A DNA stretch of 28,614 bases from a virus. The notes beneath the pieces were generated by a model. It made no database searches. It saw only the letters and a list, made by a program, of their open reading frames with translations, and had not been told where the DNA came from. The first letter of the stretch is position 1; the number at the start of each line of letters is the position of its first letter. The stretch lies in the IMG/VR virus record IMGVR_UViG_3300025264_000079, positions 1 through 28,614 of that record. The stretch is one strand, 5' to 3'. Below are positions 7,146 through 15,594 of this stretch, one piece after another. The translations under genes were made by a program, and so were the position numbers.

Positions 7146-10100
7146 TTATTTATTTTCTAATGCTTCCACTTTTGCTGTTAATTCTTGTACTGCTTTTACA
7201 AGCATTGGGATAATAGCACCATCCGCAACAGTTTGAATACCAGAATCATATTCTTTCCACATTTTAAAACCTTCCTTTATTTCAGAATGGTTATCTATTG
7301 CTGTTTTAACTTCTTGGGCTATAAATCCATGAAGAGTCGTCCCGTATTCATGACCAAGGCAAGGAGCATTATCACTTACTCCTCGGTCATTATTTTTTTT
7401 GTACAATTCGAGATTTTTATCAATATCTTTTTGTTTTTTCCAATTATAAGTAACTGGTCTGAGGTCATTTACAAAAGATAATCCAGCAGTAGATGTTTGA
7501 ATATTTTCTTTTAATCTTTCATCAGATGATGCCGCCGCCCAAGAAGTATCACTACCATCTAATCCTAAAGATGCAGTATTAGAACCCGCTCCTATTGTTA
7601 CTGTTGCATTTCCAGTACAGGCAATACCTTGACCTATTGCAATTTGTTGTTGAGCATCAGCAGTAGAAACATTTGAATTTTCACCAAGTAAAACATTTGC
7701 ATCTCCAGTTGTTAAAGTGGCTCCTGTATTGGCTCCCAATCCTGTATTCTGTTGACCTGAAGTATTTGCACCAAGAGCATCACTTCCTACAGCAGTATTT
7801 TTATCAGCATTGGCATGATTTGTGGCATCTAAAGCCATATATCCTACTGCCGTGCATTGTTCTCCACCATCTACTGCAATTTTTAACGATTCATAACCAA
7901 TAGCTGTATTTTTAGTACCTGTTGCAGTTGTTAATAAACTATTATGACCCACTGCCGTATTCCCAGCACCAGATGTGAGTGCTGTGAGGGCAGATTGTCC
8001 GATGGCAATAGTCCCCGTTTGGGCATTAGCGGCAGTAGAATCCATTGCGTTAGCACCTATCGCAACACAACCTGACATAGCCGCTCCTCCACCTATACCA
8101 GCCTGATGACCTATCACAACATTGTTGTCTGCATCAGCATGGTCTACTGAAAGCATAGACTGATACCCAATGGATATATTGTTAGATTCTCCAGTATTAG
8201 CCGTATTAAGGGCAGTATAACCTATTGCAACATTATTTGCTCCATCTGTTTGTTGTTGCAGAGCCTGATACCCCACTGCTATGTTCCCAGCACCCGATGT
8301 GAGAGTAGTGAGAGCATTATACCCGATTGCGATTGTTCCTGTTTGAGCGTTACTTGAAGTAGCATCAAGTGCATAAGCTCCTATAGCGATGTTTCCTATT
8401 ACTTCATTTGTACCGCCAGCCAAACTGGCACCAAGAAATGCTTCCAATCCAAGTGCGACATTGTAATTTATATCACCACCATCACCGCCTTCATTAAAGG
8501 CGTTCATTGCGTTAGCACCAATTGAGATGTTTCCAGTTTCTACATTGCTAAATGCTTGTGCGGATTGGAATCCTATTACAGTATTTTCATTACAAGCCGT
8601 AGCCGCCGTCAAAGCCTTTCTACCAATTGCTATGTTAGTCCCTCCAGTAGTAATCGCCAACAAAGCATTTGAACCCACTCCGACATTGTTTGATTCTGCT
8701 CCAGCCGCTCCTTTACCCGCATTATAACCAACATAGGTGTTATTTGCTCCTGTAGTGTACCAACCAGTTTCATATCCAAAAAGAGTATTGTTATTCATTC
8801 CTGAACCTGTGTTTGAATATCCTGATTGATACCCGACAGCCGTACAGCCAGTTGATGATGAAAGTTGTGTAAGAGATTGGTGCCCGATGGCGATTGTGCC
8901 TGTTTGTGCATTAGCACCTGTAGCATCTAAAGCATAATTCCCAAGAGCAATACATCCTTTCATAACCGTAGCTCCTGAAAATTGTGCTCCTTTCAAAGCA
9001 TCATATCCAATGCCTATATTATGTTGACATGACGCACTGGCATGAGTACCTACGTCAAGAGCTCCCAGAGCATCCACACCAATAGCTATATTTCTAAGAC
9101 CTCCACTATTATCTGCATGACCTACCATAGCATCCATCGCACCTGTGCCAATAGAAACATTATGATTACCTTTAGTAATATTTTTTCCAGAACCATGACC
9201 AATTAAAGTGTTGTTGTGACCACCAGATGCAATATCCTCACCAGCTAAATAACCAAATAATGTATTCCCAGTAGTAGAATCTGCTCCACCAGTGCTACCA
9301 CTATCATTATTCGAGAGCGAGATTCGGGAGTTGGTGTCGAGTTCTAAATGATTAACCCATGAGCCAGTAGCATAAGTTGTAATAGAAAAATACCCACCTT
9401 CATTTGCATTTAAATACCACTTATCAGCATTGTCATCACCTTCATCAGCCCACATATGTATCAATGCTCCTGAACCTTCTCCTCCTTTAATCATTACTAC
9501 ACCACTATTGCCTGTGCCTTCAGAAGAAATCTCAAGCTGTTCATCGGGAGTCGTAGTTCCAATTCCCACATTGCCTGTCGAGTCTAAACGCATCTTTTCA
9601 CCACCGTCAACTTCAAAAATAATATCACCTTTATTACCTGAATTATCTCCAAGACCAGCAATTAATGTCAGCCTACCTTTTTGGGCATCACTATCATATT
9701 CATTACCATAAAAATTAATATATGAACTACGAGTATTTGCACCAGCACTAGCAGCACCAATAGTTAGATAAGCACTATCAGCAGTATCTGACGTTGCGTT
9801 CCCTATATGAAAAGCAGTTGGAAATATTATGCCTGTTGAAGTGATACGCATACGTTCTGTGTCGTCTGTTTCAAAAGCCAATATTTCAGCATTACTATTA
9901 TAAAACCCATATATTCGTGCTACTGTATCATTGCTGTCTGATTGCCAAGCAATAGCACCAGCATATGCATCTGGACATCTTAGAGATAAACCAACTGCAA
10001 CACTATTTTCAATAACTAAGTCATCGGCATACGATAAGTCTGAAATAGTTCCAGCACTTGCAGTTTTAATATGTAAGCTACCTTCAATTATTTCATCATA

Positions 10101-10214
10101 TACTGCTCCACCGCTACCTTCTACAGTTAAATCACCTGAAATGGTCAGGTCGCCAGTTATTGTACCGCCTGAAGCTATATGGTCAGACGTTGTTGATATA
10201 ATTGTACTTCTCAT
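7146..10214 (-). CDS. tail fibre with trimeric beta-roll repeats and S74 chaperone domain, 1022 aa
   Basis: Three regions are seen. Residues about 1-310 are beta-rich with GTITGDLTISGDLTVEG near the start and NVGIGTTTPDEQLE at about 215, typical of fibre shafts. Residues about 315-880 hold many repeats of the form N-x-A-I-G-x-x-A-L (NIAIGVDAL, NVAIGYTAL, NTAIGYESL), matching the left-handed beta-roll of YadA-like head domains. Residues about 897-1022 are an intramolecular chaperone of the Peptidase_S74 (endosialidase) family: SSDERLKENI with the Ser and Lys used in self-cleavage, then LRPVTYNWK and HGFIAQEV. The chaperone aids trimer folding and is usually released. Receptor binding is the expected role. 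Confidence 0.93.
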   Translation of the reverse strand: MRSTIISTTSDHIASGGTITGDLTISGDLTVEGSGGAVYDEIIEGSLHIKTASAGTISDLSYADDLVIENSVAVGLSLRCPDAYAGAIAWQSDSNDTVARIYGFYNSNAEILAFETDDTERMRITSTGIIFPTAFHIGNATSDTADSAYLTIGAASAGANTRSSYINFYGNEYDSDAQKGRLTLIAGLGDNSGNKGDIIFEVDGGEKMRLDSTGNVGIGTTTPDEQLEISSEGTGNSGVVMIKGGEGSGALIHMWADEGDDNADKWYLNANEGGYFSITTYATGSWVNHLELDTNSRISLSNNDSGSTGGADSTTGNTLFGYLAGEDIASGGHNNTLIGHGSGKNITKGNHNVSIGTGAMDAMVGHADNSGGLRNIAIGVDALGALDVGTHASASCQHNIGIGYDALKGAQFSGATVMKGCIALGNYALDATGANAQTGTIAIGHQSLTQLSSSTGCTAVGYQSGYSNTGSGMNNNTLFGYETGWYTTGANNTYVGYNAGKGAAGAESNNVGVGSNALLAITTGGTNIAIGRKALTAATACNENTVIGFQSAQAFSNVETGNISIGANAMNAFNEGGDGGDINYNVALGLEAFLGASLAGGTNEVIGNIAIGAYALDATSSNAQTGTIAIGYNALTTLTSGAGNIAVGYQALQQQTDGANNVAIGYTALNTANTGESNNISIGYQSMLSVDHADADNNVVIGHQAGIGGGAAMSGCVAIGANAMDSTAANAQTGTIAIGQSALTALTSGAGNTAVGHNSLLTTATGTKNTAIGYESLKIAVDGGEQCTAVGYMALDATNHANADKNTAVGSDALGANTSGQQNTGLGANTGATLTTGDANVLLGENSNVSTADAQQQIAIGQGIACTGNATVTIGAGSNTASLGLDGSDTSWAAASSDERLKENIQTSTAGLSFVNDLRPVTYNWKKQKDIDKNLELYKKNNDRGVSDNAPCLGHEYGTTLHGFIAQEVKTAIDNHSEIKEGFKMWKEYDSGIQTVADGAIIPMLVKAVQELTAKVEALENK

Positions 10215-10223
10215 AATAACCCC

Positions 10224-10562
10224 CTAAGCCAGTACGTATCTGACAGTGGAATCAGAGCTTTTACGCTCCCACTGGATATATACAGTATTACCCAAAGCAC
10301 TTGGAATGCGTAATGAATATATTGTATCCCCACCAGCTAAGTATAAATCTTGGTCTGGGTCTACCGAATCTGTAGTGCCATGTGCAACAGTAGTGAACAT
10401 AAAATATATCGGTTCACTGGTTTGAATATGAATAGTATTATACCCACTCACATTGGCTGATGTGGCGGCAGAGCCAACAGTAACCTCTTCTTGTACATCC
10501 CAGCCTGCGGCTGAGTCAGCATTAAGCGATTCGTGTGCTCTGTATTTTTGTAGATTTGCCAT
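10224..10562 (-). CDS. hypothetical beta-rich virion protein, 112 aa
   Basis: A 112-residue protein with a good ribosome binding site (AGGAG), just upstream of the fibre gene (9 bases between). The sequence is Ser/Thr/Val-rich with strand-like segments (YNTIHIQTSEPIYFMF, TVYIQWERKS, STVRYVLA), suggesting one beta-sandwich domain. No catalytic motif. A small decoration, head-tail or fibre-attachment protein is likely from context only. Confidence 0.7.
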   Translation of the reverse strand: MANLQKYRAHESLNADSAAGWDVQEEVTVGSAATSANVSGYNTIHIQTSEPIYFMFTTVAHGTTDSVDPDQDLYLAGGDTIYSLRIPSALGNTVYIQWERKSSDSTVRYVLA

Positions 10563-10619
10563 CTTATTCTCCTGTTATGTTTACTCAGCTTGCGGGGCGA
10601 GAATGCTCCCTATCCGAGT

Positions 10620-11051
10620 TTATCTAAAGTCTGAGGGTACTATTGCCCTAGTGCCCCCTGTCTTATTTCGTTTTCTCATGCCGTATCTTGCAACGGCATC
10701 TCTAAATTTTTTCTCATGGCTAGTTGATACGAGCATTGAAGCCTGTGAAATACCGGCATCGGGGCTCACACCAGCCTTATCCAGATAAAGCCTGTGTTTA
10801 ATGTAATCCACTAAAGAAAGGTGCAGACTGTTATCTAGGTCTATCTCATCATTAATGGTTCTAACTCTGTTAGGCTCACCATAATAATGAAGCAGTACGC
10901 CATCTGTGACAGCTTCGCCAATAGCTTTCCACGTTTTACGGGCAGTAGTTCTGGTATTTCCACTGGCATCAACATTAGTAATCAGTGCAAACTTATCGCC
11001 CTCGATATACCATACTGCTGAACTGTCTGGATATTTAATACTGCTTGCCAT
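10620..11051 (-). CDS. head-tail adaptor-like protein, 143 aa
   Basis: A strand-rich start (AVWYIEGDKFALIT) is followed by a helical part with LHLSLVDYIKHRLYLDKAG and SHEKKFRDAVARYG. It ends with a glycine- and basic-rich tail RKRNKTGGTRAIVPSDFR. The pattern of an LH-x-x-L-V-D-Y-x-x-x-R-L helix and a second helix ending in a Gly-Pro-Asp tail is familiar from adaptor-region proteins of podovirus-like phages. It overlaps the preceding gene by one base. The exact place in the neck cannot be told from sequence alone. Confidence 0.65.
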   Translation of the reverse strand: MASSIKYPDSSAVWYIEGDKFALITNVDASGNTRTTARKTWKAIGEAVTDGVLLHYYGEPNRVRTINDEIDLDNSLHLSLVDYIKHRLYLDKAGVSPDAGISQASMLVSTSHEKKFRDAVARYGMRKRNKTGGTRAIVPSDFR

Positions 11052-11410
11052 TACTTGCTATCCGGTACTGTGAGTGCAGATTCGCTTGAATCAGCATCCA
11101 TTAGTAAAATATTTTTATCCAATAACCGCGGTATCTGGATATAATCGCCGTCATCGTCCATTAAATCTACCCTGTAAACCTTATTAGCTTCCAGCTTATT
11201 CCCGCTGGAATCTTCAGCAGAATCACTAATATCATAAAACATCTGGTCTGCTACTGTTGTCATCTTAGCCTGTACCGGCTTAGTGCTGTACATCCCGACC
11301 TCAACCAGACCATCATTCAAAAGATTAATCAAATAAGCTTCAGGGGTATCAGGAAAGACCTGACGAACCCTGCTTAAGAGCTGTTTCACTGATATTTTAT
11401 GAACTGCCAT
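11051..11410 (-). CDS. hypothetical adaptor-region virion protein, 119 aa
   Basis: A helical N-terminus (VKQLLSRVRQVFPDTPEAYLINLLNDGLVEVG, about residues 8-39) is followed by a strand-rich half (KMTTVADQMFYDISD, KVYRVDLMDDDGDYIQIP). A helix pair followed by beta strands that set Asp-rich loops is typical of small connector proteins. It is one codon junction away from both the 143-aa and the 422-aa genes. Family not identified. Confidence 0.65.
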   Translation of the reverse strand: MAVHKISVKQLLSRVRQVFPDTPEAYLINLLNDGLVEVGMYSTKPVQAKMTTVADQMFYDISDSAEDSSGNKLEANKVYRVDLMDDDGDYIQIPRLLDKNILLMDADSSESALTVPDSK

Positions 11411-11411
11411 A

Positions 11412-12680
11412 TTATCCTAACGCCTGCAATCCTTTATCGTAATCAGCCTGCAACTTAGCCTGCTGTTTTTCATACCAGCTATATTGGGCAGTATCTACCT
11501 GCAACCTAGCCTGTATCTCATTGGCATAGCCCTGAGCTTCAGATAAAGCCGCATTTATTTCTTTAACCCTCATATCTCCAATAGCTGTCCATTCCTGAAT
11601 GTGGACTTGGGCTCTTTGTATCTCAGACCTTGCTATATTAATAGCACCGTTCAAAAGCTCAGTATCCTCATCAGTGTATAAATATGTTGCCGCATCGCCA
11701 GCCGCATTACCGGTTGGGGAATTAGCACCATCATCAATTATTTTCTCTGCATTATTAAGCGCATCTTTAACCCTTGTAAGCTGTGAAGCCGCTGTATCAA
11801 ATACATCCTCATCTCCAAATATAGAGTCTGAATCAGCCTCCTCAAATTTACTTGCCGCTGTAGCCGCTTGGTCTACCGCATCTTTTAATAATCCAAAAGC
11901 AGTTGTTATATCAGAATTGGAAGACCTGCTACCCAATACATTCTGTATTGATTTTACAGAACCATATAAGACAACAAGATGTTCAGCTTCATCTGGAAAA
12001 CCTGTGCTCTTTACAGCAGTTGCGCCAGTAGTTTCAGCGGCTCCATAGTTAGATGAGTCTATTCCAGTAAGCGTAAAAGTATTTGCGCTTGGCACAGATG
12101 CTACTTTAGCTGTTATATCATTTAGTTCTGACATTTCTGTAAAACTACTTAATTCTAAAATATCATTTACACTAAATCCATGAGACGAGGCGGTGAAAAC
12201 CGCTGGGTTAGCTTTAGTAGCCGTTATTCCAGTTACAGTGCTTTCTGTAATAGTAGAATCACTATAAGCCACTGCTGGGTATTGGACTTCAGAATAAGTG
12301 CATGAACCGCCAGCCGGTAAAACATCTAATGAATTATTATCTATATAATAAATCGGGTCAGTAATAGTGGCGTAAGCCATATCTTCAGGGTCTGATACCC
12401 TGCCTTTCTGTTTAGCGGGTATCTTCCTGCATGGTTGGTTAATATCGCCATCACTCCTGAATACATTCAATATTTTACCAGTATTTAATTTATCCACCGT
12501 TCCTGAAGTAAAAGATTGCGATGTTGCACACAGTGGTAAAAGATGTCCGGGTAAACTATTAATCACTTCTTTAGCACCATCTGTAAGAAACTGAGTCAAT
12601 TCAGTTTGAGTTGGAGCAGTTCCACTACTACTAATAGTTAAACTTGTTAATCCTTCTACTTGTGCTTCAAAAGTTGCCAT
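11412..12680 (-). CDS. virion protein with inserted FCCH-like beta module and coiled-coil end, 422 aa
   Basis: Residues 1-150 look like an adaptor-type fold (a helix with TELTQFLTDGAKEVINSLP, later ATITDPIYYIDNNSLDVLPAG). Residues about 151-224 (ITATKANPAVFTASSHGF, then VNDILELSSF, ELNDITAKV and NTFTLTGIDSSNYG) match the beta module annotated in many phage proteins as E1_FCCH-like. Residues about 225-422 are helical and coiled-coil-like, ending YDKGLQALG; DEAEHLVVLYGSVKS marks the junction. It lies between the capsid genes and the adaptor genes, consistent with a head-tail connector or neck protein. Confidence 0.7.
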   Translation of the reverse strand: MATFEAQVEGLTSLTISSSGTAPTQTELTQFLTDGAKEVINSLPGHLLPLCATSQSFTSGTVDKLNTGKILNVFRSDGDINQPCRKIPAKQKGRVSDPEDMAYATITDPIYYIDNNSLDVLPAGGSCTYSEVQYPAVAYSDSTITESTVTGITATKANPAVFTASSHGFSVNDILELSSFTEMSELNDITAKVASVPSANTFTLTGIDSSNYGAAETTGATAVKSTGFPDEAEHLVVLYGSVKSIQNVLGSRSSNSDITTAFGLLKDAVDQAATAASKFEEADSDSIFGDEDVFDTAASQLTRVKDALNNAEKIIDDGANSPTGNAAGDAATYLYTDEDTELLNGAINIARSEIQRAQVHIQEWTAIGDMRVKEINAALSEAQGYANEIQARLQVDTAQYSWYEKQQAKLQADYDKGLQALG

Positions 12681-13165
12681 TAGGAACTCGCTACAAAAAC
12701 TTCAACATCACAAGCGGCTGTATCAGCATCAACAGTAATATCTACTAAATCGGCAAGACCACTAGATAAAGCAGAACCACTAGCCTTCATAGTATCCACA
12801 AATCCTCCGCTATTGTCACCGGGATATATAAATGAATGTCCTGCGTCAACCTTGACTCTAAATTCTGTATTATCTTCATCTCTAAATGTCAACATTATAT
12901 GATTACTACTATCTAAATTAGTAATCCTCATATACCTTACATCCCCATCATCAAAGATACCAGCCATATAACCAACTTTATTAGCAGTAACTCCAACACT
13001 ACTTAGTGCTGATAAAAAACCTACGAGACCAGCTTCAGTTGTTGATGCGGTTACTACTCTTTTAACTATTTCATTCACACTTGAAATTTCCAAAACTCTT
13101 TTAGAACCATAGTCTTGATTATCAAGAATTATATCTTCCTGTATCTTTACTTTAAGAGTAGCCAT
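12680..13165 (-). CDS. hypothetical beta-rich virion protein, 161 aa
   Basis: A protein made mostly of predicted strands (LKVKIQEDIILDN, KRVLEISSVNEIVKRVVTAS, VRYMRITNLDSSNHIMLTF, EFRVKVDAGHSFIYPGD). It ends in Asp/Ala/Val-rich strands, DITVDADTAACDVEVFVAS. No signal peptide. It is coupled by one-base overlaps to the tiny basic gene before it and the 422-aa gene after it. The strand-turn pattern is that of a capsid-surface or neck beta protein; the family is not recognised. Confidence 0.65.
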   Translation of the reverse strand: MATLKVKIQEDIILDNQDYGSKRVLEISSVNEIVKRVVTASTTEAGLVGFLSALSSVGVTANKVGYMAGIFDDGDVRYMRITNLDSSNHIMLTFRDEDNTEFRVKVDAGHSFIYPGDNSGGFVDTMKASGSALSSGLADLVDITVDADTAACDVEVFVASS

Positions 13166-13290
13166 TATTTCTTCTTCCTTCTACGGGATTTCTTCTTAAC
13201 TCGTTTTCTGGCTTTCTTAGCGGCGGCTTTACCCTTTTTTGTATAGGGGTAATGCTTTACCTTGCCAGATTTTGTTTTTACTCTAGGCAT
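13165..13290 (-). CDS. tiny highly basic protein, 41 aa
   Basis: Reads MPRVKTKSGKVKHYPYTKKG and then only Lys, Arg, Ala, Ser and Val, ending KKKSRRRKKK; about half of the residues are Lys or Arg. It overlaps the preceding zinc-ribbon gene by 8 bases, and its TAA shares a base with the next ATG. Very basic small proteins in capsid operons may bind packaged DNA or the inner capsid; this is inference. The coupled overlaps at both ends and the ordered composition argue that it is a real gene. Confidence 0.7.
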   Translation of the reverse strand: MPRVKTKSGKVKHYPYTKKGKAAAKKARKRVKKKSRRRKKK

Positions 13291-13540
13291 ATCTTCCCTT
13301 ATTAAATTCTTTTAGTTTTCCTTCCCAGAACTGTCTACCCTGTTGACTTCTTTCTTTCTTAGCCCTTTCTATGGTCTTATCCATAGTGGTTGCTGAGAAC
13401 TCTACATCAGTTCTCTTGCCCATTTCACTAATCATATACATATTGGTTGTAAACTTCGGTTCAGAAGCTTTGTTACCGCAAGTCTTGCAGTAAAACCAAC
13501 CATCAGGGTTGGGCGTTTCACAATGCATACAATTCTTCAT
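13283..13540 (-). CDS. zinc-ribbon protein in capsid operon, 85 aa
   Basis: Residues 4-21 hold two Cys pairs, C4-x2-C7 and C18-x2-C21 (MKNCMHCETPNP, FYCKTCG), the classic zinc-ribbon knuckles. The rest is polar and helical (TTMDKTIERAKKERSQQG, FWEGKLKEFNKGRY). Single zinc ribbons of this kind occur in phage structural operons; the partner is unknown. The gene begins after an 84-base gap that holds three hairpins and has a poor ribosome binding site. Confidence 0.7.
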   Translation of the reverse strand: MKNCMHCETPNPDGWFYCKTCGNKASEPKFTTNMYMISEMGKRTDVEFSATTMDKTIERAKKERSQQGRQFWEGKLKEFNKGRYA

Positions 13541-13557
13541 AATTCTTCAAGGGTTTC

Positions 13558-13623
13558 GGGAGCCGCCTTTTTTTGACAGCTCCCACAGTACCCAAATACT
13601 GCTAATCCTTATTTATTCGGATT
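13558..13623 (-). other. three consecutive hairpins between capsid genes
   Basis: On the minus strand, in order: AATCC/GGATT (13623-13604), CAGTA/TACTG with loop TTTGGG (13601-13586) and GGGAGC/GCTCCC (13584-13558). No U-run follows the last stem, so this is not a normal intrinsic terminator. It fills the only sizeable gap in the capsid block and could cut down, or provide processing sites for, the downstream transcript. Confidence 0.45.
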
Positions 13624-13624
13624 A

Positions 13625-14107
13625 TTATACGCCAGCGGCACCTACTAGATGAACTGTACCGACTGCAGTCATTATATGACCACTCAAGTGCCAATTAGTA
13701 CCATCACATAGAAAAGATAACTTCATACCTTCTGCTGATTGAGCAACAGAGCCATCTACTGTTATTGTTGAAACACCAGCAAAGGCATCTACTGTACTAT
13801 TAGCCCCAAGGGTAATAATGCCACCATAGATATCAGTCCCAGCCGCATCAGCTTTTACAATAAAATCTGCATCATCGTCAGAATCGACTGTGAAACAAAA
13901 ATCATAGTATACTCCTGCTGAAGTTGATACTGCGGGAAGAGTTAATGTTACATCATAATCTACTGTAGACATATCTACTTGAAATAAAGTCCCAGATTCC
14001 GATGCTAACAATGTTCTTGTTACTGCCGCAACATTATCTATTTGCTCAACTGCTTGTGTTTCTCTACGATAAGAACCACTGCTTTTATTCAATGAATCAC
14101 TTCTCAT
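13625..14107 (-). CDS. putative capsid decoration (cement) protein, 160 aa
   Basis: Directly follows the major capsid gene (14 bases between) with AAGGAGG upstream. After a polar start (about 25 residues) it is a string of beta strands (TLLASESGTLFQVDM, YDVTLTLPAV, VYYDFCFTVDSDDDADFIVKA, GMKLSFLCDGTNWHLSGHI). The DGTNWHLSGH-like strand is common in phage decoration and fibre beta domains. A small beta protein right after the capsid gene is the standard place for a decoration protein. No enzyme motif. Confidence 0.7.
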   Translation of the reverse strand: MRSDSLNKSSGSYRRETQAVEQIDNVAAVTRTLLASESGTLFQVDMSTVDYDVTLTLPAVSTSAGVYYDFCFTVDSDDDADFIVKADAAGTDIYGGIITLGANSTVDAFAGVSTITVDGSVAQSAEGMKLSFLCDGTNWHLSGHIMTAVGTVHLVGAAGV

Positions 14108-14121
14108 TATTCATAACCTCC

Positions 14122-15564
14122 TTAAATGTCTTCAAAGCTGTACAGAGCATGACTTTCAGGAACTGTGACTTCAAGTCCAGCTTCCGTGAGAATCATATCC
14201 TTACGAAGGTCTTCGTCAGCTTGTTGTACGTTAGTTATAATATGAGTATCGCGATTAACGCCATTACCTACCAATGGTCTATAAGACACATGGTTCATGT
14301 CGGCAATTGCCATTAATCCACTTGCGTAACCTCTAAATATCGGCTCTTTAACAATAGCCAATGAACCGTGAATCGTATCCAGTTCCATGATTTTATGCCC
14401 GAAAGCACTCTGTCGTGGTTCAAGATTGAAATTCATAGAGACATTTCCTGCCCCTGCTGTTTCATCATCTCCAACACGCATAGATGTGCTATTGAACAAG
14501 AAACCGCCACTTCCTACTTTATTCAAGTAAGAAATCACTGGAAGTCCTGCTAAACACAACTTCTGTGAGCTTCCACCGCGAGCAGGGTCAAATACAACTT
14601 CCAAATCACCAAGCAACATATCATATGTTAGTTGAGCACCAGTAGTTGTTTTGAAATAGCTACTTCCCCTTGAATAGGAGAAATTGTTTGCACCGTCCGT
14701 TGGTGTTACAGTCCTGATAATCTGACCTACTATTCCATCGGTTAATTGAGAATTACCTTGCCGAGAACGCTGACTGAAGAGCATAGCCCTTTCAATGTCA
14801 ACCTTGTGTTCTCTAAGCTTCAAACTCCAGATACGAGACCATTCATTGTCATAACCACGATACTTTGTAGCAATCGCAGTATTCGACATTTCTGCCGCTG
14901 TCTTGAATATCTGTGTGTATCCAAAATCGTCATCGAGCTCTCCGCTCCAAACGTCAGGCGAACCTGAACCCTCATCGAAAGAAGTACCAATAATCATACA
15001 TTTGTCATTATCAGTAGCAACATTCTCACCAGCAGATGTACCATTAGCAAGTGAAAGAACCTTGCCTGTAAATGTGGTACTCGTACCAGCATCAACAGGT
15101 GCAGTTTCAATACGAACAACTGCCTGAGACATATCTGCGGCACCAGCAGTGCCTGATGTTGTTTGCGTATTAATAGCAAACACCATTCCTTTTACAAGGA
15201 AATCAGCAGATGCACCACCAGAACTATCACCGCCAGCCTGTACATTATCACAATCAACTGTAAAGCTGTATGATGTCCCAGCCACAATAGTGCCGGGAGT
15301 TGATGCCAACAGAAAAGTTCTGTCAGTCCAATCGGTTTTACTTCTGTCTTCTAAGAATCGAAAAACAGGGTCGTCTGTAGGAACTTTACTAACTTTCGAT
15401 AGATATACGAAAAATGGGGATTCTTCAGGAGCAAGGTCTGCTACCCGTTCACCAAAATTGTATAATCTACGATTGTCAGGCGTAGTTCCATGAGTTGAAG
15501 CATGAGAATTAGATGCAGTTTGAGCAACGTCTGTTACTTTTAACTGTCCTTGATTTACTGCCAT
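14122..15564 (-). CDS. major capsid protein, HK97-type (SU10/DUF5309-like), 480 aa
   Basis: 480 residues with GGAGG seven bases before the ATG, the best ribosome binding site of the region. The N-terminal part has the segment RVADLAPEESPFFVYL (about residues 40-55). The centre has GYTQIFKTAAEMSNT, then KLREHKVDIERAMLFSQRS, a helix typical of the spine and P-domain of DUF5309/SU10-like capsid proteins. The later half is beta-rich. A Gly/Ser/Thr-rich segment (about 85-210) may be an inserted surface domain. It follows the scaffold and portal and precedes a decoration candidate, the standard head-gene order. Confidence 0.85.
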   Translation of the reverse strand: MAVNQGQLKVTDVAQTASNSHASTHGTTPDNRRLYNFGERVADLAPEESPFFVYLSKVSKVPTDDPVFRFLEDRSKTDWTDRTFLLASTPGTIVAGTSYSFTVDCDNVQAGGDSSGGASADFLVKGMVFAINTQTTSGTAGAADMSQAVVRIETAPVDAGTSTTFTGKVLSLANGTSAGENVATDNDKCMIIGTSFDEGSGSPDVWSGELDDDFGYTQIFKTAAEMSNTAIATKYRGYDNEWSRIWSLKLREHKVDIERAMLFSQRSRQGNSQLTDGIVGQIIRTVTPTDGANNFSYSRGSSYFKTTTGAQLTYDMLLGDLEVVFDPARGGSSQKLCLAGLPVISYLNKVGSGGFLFNSTSMRVGDDETAGAGNVSMNFNLEPRQSAFGHKIMELDTIHGSLAIVKEPIFRGYASGLMAIADMNHVSYRPLVGNGVNRDTHIITNVQQADEDLRKDMILTEAGLEVTVPESHALYSFEDI

Positions 15565-15594
15565 AGTAAACCTCCATACTTATTTGTTAATTAA

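Noticed and set aside
10453-10788. 111-residue plus-strand frame opposite two virion genes
   Set aside because: Runs across a gene junction on the opposite strand and has no start signal; a shadow.
11599-12048. 149-residue plus-strand frame opposite the 422-aa protein
   Set aside because: No ribosome binding site, no motif, Ser/Ala-rich composition from reverse reading of the coding strand; an antisense shadow.
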